A program made the translations under genes and the position numbers. A model generated the notes under the pieces. That model was not told the origin of the DNA. It saw only the letters and a list, made by a program, of their open reading frames with translations, and did no database searches. Shown here one piece after another: positions 25,654-37,365 of a stretch of 64,000 nt of DNA (positions are counted from its first letter, which is position 1; each line of letters opens with the position of its first letter). The stretch covers positions 1-64,000 of the forward strand of contig JAREIK010004387.1 in assembly GCA_029783825.1 (NCBI GenBank), in the 5' to 3' direction. The DNA is from Sapria himalayana. Its lineage: Eukaryota; Streptophyta; Magnoliopsida; Malpighiales; Rafflesiaceae.

Positions 25654-25970
25654 TCAGGCATGGTCAGCATCTTCTTGTTCTTTGTCCTCTGGTACTCCAC
25701 ACAGATAGAGAACATTGTTACACCTTCGACTGGAGCATAACATAGTACATTTACAAACCAATAAAGAACCTAACACTATGTCACTGATAAATAGATAGAC
25801 TAGTGTATGCAACACCAACTGCCATTTGCTAGAAATTTTACATAACAAGATAATCATGAGCTTATTTTAAAATTACTGAATCAAGATTACTCCAAGATTT
25901 CCAATCAACTGCCCATCTAAAAATTCTTGTGTGTTTCCCAGCTTCATGGATCAGTCCATGGTTAATTATA
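25654..25970 (-). pseudogene. Captured small nuclear ribonucleoprotein F (SmF) gene fragment, two exons
   Basis: On the reverse strand, exon 1 (about 25965-25870) reads KLGNTQEFLDGQLIGNLGVI and ends near a decayed donor (ATTCAG|TAATTTT). Exon 2 (about 25735-25654) reads [21 protein letters not shown] and ends in a stop. These match the last ~45 residues of SmF (family pattern [35 protein letters not shown]), a core Sm-fold protein of spliceosomal snRNPs. About 130 bp of intron lies between them. The N-terminal Sm1 half is missing. The fragment occupies the place taken by BPC and NAT10 fragments in element A, so it was captured separately. Confidence 0.85.
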
Positions 25971-26159
25971 AAAAAGTTAGAAAGTACCAAACAAAAGGGA
26001 AATAAAAGTTTAAATGACAACAGGCTACATGGTAATGAATTTTTCCACACCTGTACGTTCATTTAGGAATTGTATTGTCTATTAACATATCTACAGTTTA
26101 ATTCCACCGATGATTGATAAAAAGTAGTAATAGTTCTGAACTGTGACAACAAAGATGTG

Positions 26160-26283
26160 CACAAAATCAGAGTGTCAAGACCAAACCTACATTTGTGTGG
26201 GACCAGAATTTTTTTATTCATCACATAGCTTCAGAAGCTATGGTGCTGTTCCCAGCACCAGGAGGACCAGCCAAGCCTTTTAT
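26160..26283 (-). pseudogene. Captured P-loop kinase exon fragment (element B copy)
   Basis: The reverse-strand frame reads KGLAGPPGAGNSTIASEAM and is then shifted. It is better conserved than the element A copy at 15113-15250. The shared Lys-to-Asn change in the Walker A motif implies that the fragment was already inactive when A and B split. The family assignment (phosphoribulokinase/uridine kinase-like) rests on this motif only. Confidence 0.48.
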
Positions 26284-26744
26284 ATACCTATATTAGGCTA
26301 AAAATCTACCCTAAATATTCGGGGACTCACAAACATATCATAGATATATAAAAATAATAATTATAGACATGAACAAACACAAATCTAAGTTGATAGTCAT
26401 AAATTTCAACATTTATCTAAAAGATGTCAAGCAATGAAGTTTAGAGAGAAAGAGAGTGTAAAAATAAAATATTTCAGAAATAATTAAAATAATAAAAGCT
26501 CAGCCACTTTTTGATATAGCTCAAATCTATAAATATGGGACCCATGCATTGGAAGGACCTTGGCAATGTCTGAATGCTTTGAATCATATTTTTTTCGTGC
26601 ATCTCACATCAGATGTCCTGAAAAGATTCGTTATTAGGTTAATTAGCAAAGAAAAGACCAAAACTAGAATATAAAAAATTAAAACCTCCAAAATAATCTC
26701 ATCATGTTTTGCTACACATAGAAAAAAATCAAAAATAGTTAAGA

Positions 26745-28704
26745 AATAATTATGATACGAAATCATCCTCATAATTAGTTGGTGATTTTTTGCTAGCCTC
26801 TCTTGTGAGGTTTCGCACCTGGATCTTGAATAGCTATCTATCACGTCAATTTCACTTACTGTGACTCCATATAGAACATCTACTGTTGTATTACATTCTT
26901 AATTTCATTCATCTCGCCATTCATTTTTTTAATTTCTTGCATGTCTTCCTTCAAATAATTAATCTGTTCATCATTCACTTCTTTTATTTCATTCATTTCT
27001 TCCATCAAATGAGATATTTGCTCATCCTTCTCTTTCATTTCAGTCTCCATAACTTTAAAACATTCATTTGTTTCCATTACTTATTGTTCGACAACCTCAT
27101 CCACCATTGCTATGACAAATGAATTAGAAGCATGACTACTAAAATAAAATGCTACTCCCTTCGAGCCAATACCATACACTCACTGCTTCTTATGACCTAT
27201 TATGGTCTCGAAATAGATAAGATCATAGTCAATTAGTTGAAGATGCATAGAACCTCAATTTGTTAAGAAGTAGTTGTCAAACATTCCCTCATAAGTTCCT
27301 GAGATAAAATAGAGAAAAATACTATTCTAGATATACATAAAATAAATTAAATATTTTGCATTCCAAACAACATTCAAAATGAATAATAGTATTATGAAAT
27401 TATATTAATATAACAGATTCTTACAGTAATCTTCTGAGACGTATTGTCAGCAAATTGACCATCCACTTTCTTCACATGAATCTTCTTGAATATCTCATAA
27501 AAATTAGGATCTCGACTCAATTCTTTCGCCTAGAATATGTATTTATTAAGTCATAAAAAAACAAATGATAAAAAATTTTAACAAAATTAATACAACCATG
27601 CATAGATTTAATTTATTTCGACTATTAGGACAATGACTAAATATATAAATGTTTAAAATTTTAAAATTGAACCAAATCTCGAGCATGCTCAATGCTCGAC
27701 TTTCGACCTCCTGTGTGGTGAGACATTCCTGTACCTAGTCCAGCTACCTCATTTCATCGATTTTTGCTAGCAATCTATAATTTTGTCTTCACATCTAGCT
27801 CCTCCAATACCTAAGCTACTCGGGCCAGTCATCCTCGGACATAAAATCAAGCCTTTCTATTATATTCTTTAATTTATGGACAAAATCAGAATACCATTCA
27901 CCAGCTTAGCTCTCCCACAATGACTTTATATTTCCATCAAATTTGTGTGCCCATGTGCATTGATTTTATATATAGAAAAATCACAAAAGAATTTTTTTTA
28001 ATAACAATGACATAATTATTTACTTCTTGAATAATAATCAACATAATAGTTAACTAATTAGATAATTAATTTTCTATGTTTTTATTTATTATTTTTTCTT
28101 GAAAATCATTAAAATAAGACTCTTTTATTAATTCAGGAACTTTCTACAATGAGAATGCTTTAGAATCAACTATTTTCTAGAAAAACATTGTAATTATAAC
28201 CGAATACTTCTGAGATGGAATAAAATTATACAAATAAATAACTATGAAAAAAAGTAAATAATAACTAAATATTAAAAAACCACTAACATGAACATCATGA
28301 TTTTTTATTCAAGTAATATTTACTTATATTTTATTCCTCCCATCTTCAATCTCAATTACTAACTTGGTACATAATCCAAAGGAAGACATACCATTTGATA
28401 ATGTCGATGGTTTTGTAAATGGGGGAAATATCATTGTAAAATGTGGTGTAGAAAATGATGATTGATCAAAAGTGGGTGTAGGAATGACAATTGGTGGTGG
28501 GCTTATATCTGATAAATGTTATAGTAAAGGTGTCAATGATGGTGATGGTGATGAAAATAGAGATAGTGATGATCAAGTCTAAATATGGTGGGTATGAAAT
28601 GGTACTGAATTTGCAACATGGTGTAATATTCTAGATGTATTTGGTCCATTACTCCATCCACTTCCACCTCTACCACGACAATGACCTTTATGATGAATAG
28701 CCAT
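26745..28704 (-). pseudogene. tnpA-like gene of element B, decayed
   Basis: It starts at the reverse-strand ATG at 28704 (MAIHHKGHCRGRGGSGW), followed by the same His/Ser/Pro-rich segment as element A with stops inserted. The core exon (about 27970-27680) has KFDGNIKSLWESKAGE and MSEDDWPE. A further exon at 27537-27425 reads DPNFYEIFKKIHVKKVDGQF. The last exon (about 27300-26745) has the LIDYDLIYFETI motif and a long Glu/Lys/Met coiled coil, MEEMNEIKEVNDEQINYL, then a basic tail. Stops interrupt every exon. An extra segment around 28080-28200 appears to disrupt the second exon. Confidence 0.75.
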
Positions 28705-30829
28705 ACATTTTAGAATAAAACACACCAATAGATTTCTACAAAATATAGAAAGTCTTTGATAGTTTAATATTATAATACAATTATAATAGTTTAATTATCT
28801 ACATCACTATCATCCTCCAATGGATCTTCTGACATTTCGTCTATTTCGATGGAAGTTCCAACTCATCTTCAGATAAAAATTGATCATCTTTAATTTCTAT
28901 TAGGCCACCATTTGAGTCACACAAATATTATAGATCTTCATCCACATGCACATGCTCAATATTATTTATGTCATCTTTTTGGAATTATAGTGCAATAGCT
29001 AAGTCTGCACTTATTTCTTGAGATGTTAGCACTTCAAAATTTGAACGAGCTTTTATTTTGTAAATCGCCCACCAATCACTCTTATCACGAGATAAACTTG
29101 GATATGCATAATAATATACTTGAGTGACTTTAACTGCCAAAATAAATGACTCATATCGATTATATCTATGTTTATGGTTAACATCCACTAGCTTATAATC
29201 CGAATGAATCTTTGTACCCACATTTCATGTGGAATCAAACTACTCACACTTTTATAATACAATTATATAATTTTCGAGTCCAGGATATTCCAATTCAATA
29301 ACTTATGTGTTGACCATAATAATCATTCTCATCTATGCTATAACCTGAGCCTTTAAAGCATACACCACTTTTCATTGTTATTTTAGAAGAACTATGCCCA
29401 ATTATGTGAAATTTATATCCATTGACAAAATACCTGGGATTGGTTGTCACATATCCAAATGTGTCTTTACTTAGATTCTAAATGAAAATATTAGAATATC
29501 TATTTGAAGGATCATTTTCCTGCAAACATTTTGTGTATACATACTCAAAATATGGTTCAACCTCCTCACAATTAAGTAAAACATAGCTCTGGGTTGCTTT
29601 GTACTCTTCATCTATCATACATCTTTACTTTGTTCTTCCAAATGTCCTTCCAATGTGCTTGAAGATAGATAGTTTTTCTTCGGAATCATCTTCTGCCATC
29701 ACATGACCTTCATCATTATGAGGCATATTTCTATTCTTTGTATCGATATTATCCTCAAAATAATAAGAACAAAATAATGGTGCTTCTTATACAAAATTTT
29801 CATTGCAAATTGAACCTTCAATTTTTGCCTTCTTTCTAACATTCAATTTCAACTTACAAAGATACCTACCACCATAATGTTAGGTTTCAATTATATTAAA
29901 TTACAATATTACTTTATATATGAAATAATAAAACCCAACTAATTTTATGTATTTACCTTTCAAATGATACATCCACCTATATTATATTGCACTGGTCGTA
30001 CTATCTTTGCTACATATGCTAAATGGACAAGCAAATATTCAATTGAGTCAAAAGAGCTCGGTGGGAATATCCATTCAAGCTTACAAAGAATAAGTGGTAT
30101 GTCATTCTCCAGTCTCACCATATCATCTATTTTAATTGTTGTTGTAGTTAGCTGTTTGAAAAATAAACTAAGTTCTGTAAGTATCTTCCAAACACTTAGG
30201 GAAAGTAATTCATGGAATGCAATTGGTATTAATCTCTGCATAAATACGTGATAGTCATGACTTTTCATTCCAAATAACTTAAGATCCTTCATATCCATGC
30301 ATCTACATATATTTGACACATATCCATCAAGAAAATTCAAATATTTTACTCATTCACACAATTTATGTCTTGCCTTTTAATCAAGTGTCTAACATGCTTT
30401 AGTAAATTTTCATGTTGCCTCATTCAGTTTCAATTCAAGATGCTGACAGTAATCATTCAACTCGTCTTGATTTTAAATTGTCTTTTGTTTTTCAATCTAC
30501 ATTAAGAATAGTGTTGAAAACAATTTCAAACACATTTTTTTCAATATGCATTATATCCAAGTTATGACGAATTAGTTGGACTTCCAATAGGGCAAGTCCC
30601 AAAAAATACTGTGTTTCCTCTAGCCAAATATTTTGCATATTGGACTATTATAATATCATCTCGTTAATGAGTTGTTGGTGCAATTGTCATCACAATTTTA
30701 ATTTGTTGAAATTTTCTTTGAAATGAATGATTCGTAGGTAGAAAATTATGATGTTTATCAAACCATGACTATTTACTATAAATTTGAGGGTAAATACATC
30801 AAAATTTTTCATGCAATATGAGCATGTGA

Positions 30830-31345
30830 ATCATTCTATAGTACTCCAGCAAGACAACATTGAATATGTAGAAATATCACTTACCGTCAACATAAGGGCC
30901 ACCTGCATAAAGAAATTTTGGTTCTTTAAAATATCATATGTATTCACGCCAACATCCTGCAAATGATTTAACTCTGCTATAAAAGGCTGTAAGAAAATAT
31001 CTAGTATTTCTTTCAATTTTTTTGGTCCTGTAACCAATATAAACAAAAATATATATTACGCCTTCATAGACAACCACAGAAACAAATTATAAGGTGTCAC
31101 TATAACTAGCCATGTTGAATACTATTGTCTAGATTGCCCAAATTGCTGAAATCCATCAATGCTGAGACCAAATCTCATATTTTGACTTTCATCTGCAAAA
31201 TCTTGATGTATATGATTAAAATGCTTCCAAGCAGGTGAATCTAATGGATGACGCATTACCTTTTCTTCAACCTCATGCTCAGAATGCCACTTCATATCAT
31301 TTGTTGTAGCATTTGATGCATATAGTCTCTACAATCGATGAATTA
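30830..31345 (-). other. Transposase_21 catalytic core region of the element B transposase
   Basis: The reconstructable order is NATTNDMKWHSEHEVEE, ESQNMRFGLSIDGFQQFGQ, LVTGPKKLKEILDIFLQPFI, DVGVNTYDILKNQNFFM and LMLTVSDISTYSML. The two Asp residues in IDGF and NTYD are at the positions taken as catalytic in CMC transposases, by family knowledge. Stop codons fall between the blocks. Confidence 0.78.
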
Positions 31346-31651
31346 AAGAAAAATAATACATTTCTTAAATGTAAATTCCAATTTTTGTCGCATATATGCA
31401 ACACGAGGTGCCTTCTTAAACTCAGGATGATCACAAAACTAATAGCTAATTAAATCACTATCACCACCCCAATATAACATATATCCATTGAAACAACAAT
31501 CAATTTTTTCCACTAGCTGACTCATTCCTCGTAGTAACTTCTTAGTATTAAAAGTTGTTAGTGTCCAAATTATTATCCGGAATAATCTCTTTCATCAGTT
31601 CTGTCACCTGATAAAATAATTTTTCCAACATATGATTTTCCAACTTAATGC

Positions 31652-32154
31652 TCATAAGTTTAGCCACAAGAGACAATTCGAATGTGTTTTACAATCAGGC
31701 CACAACTCATTATCTATAGCTTTAAGCATTTCATAAAATTTTTGATCTTCATGATTAGGTGGTTCATCCATGTAATCTATATTGAAGTCAACACCAGCAC
31801 CTTCCATGACCATTCTATGGTATGTGTTTGATGCTTCTTCACCACAAGCAAATGATTCAGTAACCTCATTGCGATCAATGTTCAGAGCCATTGTACTTTC
31901 TACATGATAAATCAAGACAAAATAATTTTGTACAAAGCCATATTAGCCAAATTGTATCTTATAGTGTTTAGATCATGAAAAGAGATATTCTGACACTTGT
32001 TATGATTACATGGACACTTAATTTTTTCTCTATCCATCCATCCATCTCGATTGACTACATAAAAATTGATGAAAGTTTCAAGCCCACTCAAAAAATCTTT
32101 ATTCAAAATTCCATTTATAAACCTTTTATACATCCACTGACAATCTAAATTCAT
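31652..32154 (-). other. Transposase-associated N-terminal domain region of the element B transposase
   Basis: The first 80 codons from 32154 carry the Cys/His-rich CPCNHNKC motif typical of the transposase-associated domain of CACTA transposases. A one-base shift near NLANMA/YGFVQNYF puts the rest (31915-31652) in another frame, where the acidic linker MDEPPN continues. Confidence 0.75.
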
Positions 32155-32159
32155 TTTGT

Positions 32160-32440
32160 CTTGTTTTATTTACAAATAATAATGCTCAATCATTATTCTG
32201 AATTAACCATTCAATTACTTCAAAATATACAAAAAATTAAATAAAATTACTTATAGATGAATATTTAAAAATTAAATATCATGAATATTGAGGTAATGCA
32301 TTACAAGAATCTACATGAATAGATAAAGTAATTTTTAGCATGGCAAAGATTAATAGATATCATGCTATTACTAGATAAAAAAAGCAAAATATTATAATGG
32401 ACAAGAAAGGAAAGCAAAAAAGAAAGAAATTTAAAGTTTG
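32160..32440 (-). other. Short leader between the CT tract and the transposase start, element B
   Basis: This is AT-rich sequence without coding signal. It would hold the untranslated leader or an intron end just upstream of the ATG at 32154. Element A has lost it with the transposase gene. Confidence 0.5.
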
Positions 32441-32444
32441 AATG

Positions 32445-32448
32445 GGGA

Positions 32449-32486
<38 letters not shown>

Positions 32487-32563
32487 GAGAGTGTGTGTGA
32501 GTGAGTGAGTGATTGAAAGAGAAAGGGGGGAGAGTGAGAGAGAGGGAGAGAAATGGAGAGAGG

Positions 32564-32596
<33 letters not shown>

Positions 32597-32760
32597 GGAT
32601 AGAGAGAGTGTGTGTGTGAGAGAGTGAGAGAGAGAGAGAGAGGGTAAGTAAGAAAGAAGGAGAGTAAGAAAGAAAATAGCAAGAGAGAGAGTGTGTGTGA
32701 CATAGAAAGAAAAAGAGAAAGAGAATGACACATAAAGAATAAGATAGGTAGAGAGAGACC
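32445..32760. repeat. GA/CT-rich microsatellite of element B
   Basis: (GA)n and GAGTGTGTGT runs form the inverted partner of 12160-12380. GA repeats are the binding sequence of BPC factors; a BPC gene fragment is present in element A, but a functional link is only a thought. Confidence 0.9.
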
Positions 32761-32929
32761 CACAGAGAATGCAGTGTTAGAATGAGGAATTACATAAAAG
32801 AATAAACCATTTTCTTCTATACAAAACTATCAAATATTACATCTTTTGTTAAATATAAGTTCATATATGAGCATGAGGCCCAAGGGGTGAGATTAGGTAA
32901 GAGTACGAACTTATATTTTTGCATATAAT

Positions 32930-33163
32930 TATATATATTTATAGATATAGTTATGTATATGTATAGATATAGTAAAATACATTTATATATAATAATATAT
33001 AAAAATGTATAGTAAATATATTTTGAAAATTATATATTTAAATATAGTTATGTATAAAGTTTTTATAGTTGTACATAGAGTAAGAAATAATTATTTATAG
33101 TTATATATTATTATACATATAGTATATGTAGTTATAAATAGTTATATAAAGTCAAACTTATAG

Positions 33164-33199
<36 letters not shown>

Positions 33200-34680
33200 C
33201 ATACAAGTAGTTATATGTAGTTATATATAAATGTATACAAATTTATTAACAAATATATAGATTTAGATATATGTATACATATATGTATACATAGTTACAA
33301 ATATAGTTATATTTAATTATAAAGTTTTATATAGTTATAAAAATATATATATATATATAGTTATACACATATAGTTAAACATAATGTTGAATGTTGTTAT
33401 ACATGTAATTTTAAATATAGTTACATGTGGTTATACATATAGTTACACATATTGTTACACTTATATTTATACATGTAGGTATATATATTTTTCATATAAT
33501 TATATATATTTATACATATAGTAATGTATAGGTATATATATATTAAAATACTTTTGTATATATTAATATATAAAAATGTATATTAAATATCTGTTGTAAA
33601 TTATTTATTTAAATATAGTTACTTATAAAGTTTTTATAGTTATATATATAGTAAGATATAATTATTTATAGTTATATATTTATACATATAGTATATATAG
33701 TTATAAAAAGTTATAAATAGTTAAACATATAATTGTGTGTGTGTGTATTCATACAAGTAGTTATAAGTATTTATACATAAAAGTATACAAAGTTATAAAC
33801 AAATATATAGATTTACATCAATGTATGCATAGTTACAATTATAGTTATATTTAATTATATAGTGTTTTATATAGTTATACAAATATTTATATATATGTAT
33901 ACAAATATAGCTAAACATAATGTTGTACGTTGTTATACATAAATTATAAATATAGTTACATGTGGTTATATATATAGATACACATATAGTTAAACTTATA
34001 TTTATACACATCGGTAAATATATTTCTTCATATAATTTTATATATTTATGCATATAGTTATGTTTTGGTATATATATAGTAAATTACTTTTGTATATATT
34101 AATATATAAAAATGTATATTAAATATATATTGTTAATTATATATTTAAATATAGTTACTTATACAGTTTTTATAGTTATACATATAGTAAGATACAATTA
34201 TTTATAGTTATATATTATTATACAAATAGTATATTTTGTTGGAATTATAGTTATATAGAATTATACATATAGTTATAAATTATAATATAGTTGAAAAATA
34301 GTTTTATATAGTAATAAATATAGTTATAAAATTAGTTTACATCATTACAAATATAATTAAATATAGTTATAAATAGATTTATATAGTTATACAAATATTT
34401 ATAAATAATTATACATATATAGTTAAACATATAGTTATATATAAATGTTGTACATTTTAATTATAATTATAGTTACATGTGTGATTGCACACATTGTTAT
34501 CCATATACTTATAAATGTAGTTATACATGTTGTAGATGTAGTTATATATAGTTTTTCATGTAATTATATATATTTAGACATATAGCTTTGTATAGGTATT
34601 GATGTAGATAAATACATTTATATATAGTAATATGTTGATATACATATTGTTAATTGCATTTATATATAGTTTTTTTGATA
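32930..34680 (-). repeat. AT-rich intronic satellite of element B, about three units
   Basis: The marker AAAAATGTATA occurs near 33001, 33572 and 34108, giving periods of about 570 and 536 bp. The GTTACATGTGGTTATA marker repeats in step. It is the reverse complement of the element A and E satellites, and lies between the 5' leader and the coding region. Confidence 0.82.
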
Positions 34681-36120
34681 TATTCGCATCAAGAGAGAGA
34701 GGCAAATGGTGCTAGTTAGATACTTAGAGTTGTCTCTGGACAACATGATAGTTTTAGAAGTATTATAATTTCGTAAATGTTTTATTTTTTAATTATTAAA
34801 AAAATGTATTAAATAATAAATATATATATATAACATAAATACTAATCTTTTTTTTTACTTAATAAATTATTTTCAACAAGTTATTATGTGTGTAGCATAG
34901 CACACATTTAAAACAAACACCTTGCAATTTTAATTATCAAATTAATTAAACAATAAATATATAAATAATTTCAAAAAAATAGACGTAGAGCCTTCCAAGT
35001 TATTAAAAAACTTCTTATTGCAATGCACACATGAAAAGATTATTGGTCTTTAAGCCACTCTCCAAGAATTATAAATACTTTTTAAGTTAAAAAATATATA
35101 AATATATTTAATTTATGGTTATAAATTTTTAAGAATACATAATAATTTTTATAAAGATAATATGAAATAATTTTAAAGGCATAAAATTTTATATTTTTGA
35201 TATCATTTATAATTTTTAAAATCCTAAAAATACGTAAAGTGAGAAGATAATTATAAAATGTTATATTTATTATTTTAATAAAGAGTGAATTTCAAAAGCT
35301 AATAGTAAAAATATTACTCAATTATTTAATTCTTATAAATTTTAGTAAGGGCAAACATCTATGTATTTATTTTTAAATATCAATTTATTTTCTTTTAAAA
35401 ATTAATAAAAAAATTTAAATTTTTATTATAATTAAAGATTTTCAAAATTTGTAGTAATTACTTTTTTAAGATTTTTCTATAATCATAAATTTTTTGTTAT
35501 ACTTATAATAATATTAATATTTACTAGTTTATTCGTCAATTCAAATATTTTTGTAAATGTATTCTATTTAATCATACAATGAATTCTTTTACCTTTATAT
35601 TAGTAGAAATTTTAATGTATGTTCATTTATTTTTTAAAATAACTTAAAAATTATTATAATTATAGAATTAACTATTTTATGTTACTTTAATACAAAATTT
35701 TATGTTTTTTAATTAAAAATTTTAGAAAAATTTTTTGTATAATTTTTTTAAAATTTTATAATCATAAAAATAGTTATTTTAGTCCTTATTAACTTAAAGT
35801 ATCTTTTGTATTTTTATAATTTTATAAATTATTTATTTATAATATCCTATTTTATAATTTTATGAGAAGAATGTGTCTTTCAAGAATCGCTCATCTATAG
35901 ACCATGATAAATATTTAATCAACAAAATTAAATAAAATATTAAAATAAATAATAAATTAAAAAAATATAAATCATTAAAGATTAGAGATCAAAATTATCC
36001 CCAGTGCAAATAGTTAATGAAAAATTCTAGTTAAATGGATATATTTTGTGAAAAATAAAATTTAAGAAATAATCGTTTGCAATAAAATGTAAAATAGTAA
36101 AAAAAAATCAGATACTTATT
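34681..36120 (-). other. AT-rich 5' non-coding region of element B
   Basis: On the reverse strand this contains the 5' leader around 34735-34680 (GTTGTCCAGAGACAACTCTAAG), which matches the element E exon near 60050-60110. The segment at 35030-35080 matches 59700-59760 of E in inverted orientation. No reading frame of interest was seen. Confidence 0.6.
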
Positions 36121-36582
36121 TAACAAAGGATTTTGTCTCGATATAATAAGCCAGGAAAAAATCCGTCAGTAAATACCTAGTTTTCATTCTGAGGAAATCT
36201 ACTAAAATATTAATGACTGAATTTATCTCAAAATAATTAGATAGGGAAAATCTGTCGCTAAATCCATCGCTAAATTCCCTTTTTTCTTTCCGTAGAAATC
36301 TATGAAAATATTATCGATGGAATTTATCTCGATATAATTAGCTAAGAAAATTCCATCGCTAAATTTCTCAGTTTTCTTTGCACGGAAATCTATGAAAATA
36401 TTCGTGACGAAAAATTTTCAATCAGACATTTTCGTTGCTAATTTGTTACTAATCCATCACTATTCCATCGTTAGTATTTATTTCAATATAAAATCAAAAA
36501 TCCCCTATTATTCCCTAGCTAATCCCTCACTATTTAGCTAGGGATTGATCCATATCTAAATTTCCCTAGCTAAATTGACAAT
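36121..36582 (-). repeat. Subterminal repeat region of element B (5' end)
   Basis: Repeated words such as ATTTATCTCGATATAATTAGCTAGGAAAATCCGTCGCTAAA-type modules occur about every 70-80 bp. It mirrors 7912-8380. Confidence 0.8.
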
Positions 36583-36594
36583 TTCTTGTAGTGA
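36583..36594 (-). repeat. CACTA terminal inverted repeat, 5' end of element B
   Basis: TTTCTTGTAGTG is the exact reverse complement of the first 12 bases of the element A terminus at 7899. The next bases are ATATATGTACGTATATAC, i.e. a TATAC repeat of element C, so B seems to have inserted into another element's tail. Confidence 0.93.
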
Positions 36595-36713
36595 TATATG
36601 TACGTATATACTATAGTATAAATATACGTATATACTGTAGTATATATGTAATTATATGATGAAGTATATATGTATGTATATATTGTAGTATATATGTATG
36701 TATATACTATAGG

Positions 36714-36744
<31 letters not shown>

Positions 36745-36835
36745 AGTATATTTTATTGTATATAAGTTTGTATATACTATTGTATATATGAACAAATATA
36801 CTCATTATGTATGTATAAGAGATATACTAACATTT
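36595..36835. repeat. TATAC repeats, element C
   Basis: These are GTATATACTATAGTATA-type units with one (AT)n run at 36718-36745. They correspond to 16620-16860 of element A in inverted orientation. Confidence 0.85.
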
Positions 36836-37023
36836 CTATTATATGTACATATAAGAAAAACCTCTCGTTGAATTGAGATACTATTTTAGAAAGTGGATCT
36901 ATTCTAAATCTCTCATTAACATCATAAAATGTCAGGAACTACAGAGACATTCTAAGTCAATGATCAAAGAATGCATATCTTGTTTTTGTGTAAGCAAATA
37001 ATCATAAATGATATATAACTCAC

Positions 37024-37365
37024 CATGTCCAGGTACACAAACTCATGAGTGATGATAGGGTTCGAAGAAGTAAAACAACAAGACCACCGCCTTCCACAGT
37101 TTCAATCGTTCATGCAAGAATATTTGGAGTTAAGGATTCAAAATCCGACACAATTACAAGGGCTAAAAAGAGTTATTTGTAGTGATGAGAATCTTAAATA
37201 TAGTATCTTGAAAGAAAAGAAAAGTAGATCTTACAAAATACAAATTCCATAAGTATTTTTTAACATTTTTTCAGAATCCTTGTACAAGCAATAGCAAACA
37301 ACTCCGCTTTCATGAAACAAAGAGAAGGGACCAGCTTTTTCTAGGTCAATCAGTCCCTTCACCAT
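37024..37365 (-). pseudogene. Captured NAT10/Kre33 exons, copy 2 (better preserved)
   Basis: On the reverse strand, exon 1 (37361-~37240) reads GLIDLEKAGPFSLFHESGVV then Y-K-D-S-E-K-M-L-K-N-T-Y-G. Exon 2 (~37145-37025) reads SDFESLTPNILA, a stop, then TIETVEGGGLVVLLLRTLSS, ending at a GTGAGT donor. The intron (~100 bp) is kept, so DNA rather than mRNA was captured. Flanks on both sides match 16090-16650 of element A, which shows that one capture was followed by copying with the element. It covers about 80 codons of a protein of roughly 1000 residues. Confidence 0.85.

Larger units (their letters stand above)
28800..32154 (-). pseudogene. CACTA tnp2-type transposase gene of element B, inactivated
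   Basis: This is the most complete transposase in the window. In order on the reverse strand: a transposase-associated N-terminal region (from M at 32154; CPCNHNKCQNISFHDL), frameshifted near 31915; the MDEPPNHEDQKFYEMLKAID segment (31830-31730); the C-F-N-G-Y-M-L-Y-W segment near 31480; Transposase_21 core (about 31345-30830) with GLSIDGFQQFG and DVGVNTYDILKNQNFFMQ; HNLDIMHIEKNVFEIVFNTI (30572-30500); DUF4218 region (30300-29560) with MKSHDYHVFMQRLIPIAF; DUF4216 region (29480-28985) with YFVNGYKFHIIGHSSSK and KLVDVNHKHRYNRYE; acidic tail to 28800. Multiple stops and frame changes make it non-functional. Some gaps may be introns, but not all. Confidence 0.85.
22651..36594 (-). mobile_element. 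CACTA (En/Spm) element B, near full-length, reverse strand
   Basis: Its 5' end is the terminus TTTCTTGTAGTG at 36583-36594 (CACTACAAGAAA on the reverse strand). Reading leftwards it has subterminal repeats, an AT-rich 5' region, the ~540-570-bp intronic satellite, a GA/CT tract, a transposase pseudogene (32154-28800), a tnpA-like pseudogene (28704-26745), captured fragments, TATAC repeats, two 3' blocks and a short remnant of the 3' subterminal region (22720-22651) cut off by the GATA array. I found no 3' CACTA terminus. It represents the parental structure from which A lost its transposase gene. Confidence 0.82.

Noticed and set aside
7899..36594. Treating 7899-36594 as one single simple CACTA element
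   Set aside because: The interior contains two oppositely oriented copies of the gene and tail regions, flanking bases TCT and ATA do not match, and a degenerate terminus lies at 19185. Two elements are the better reading.
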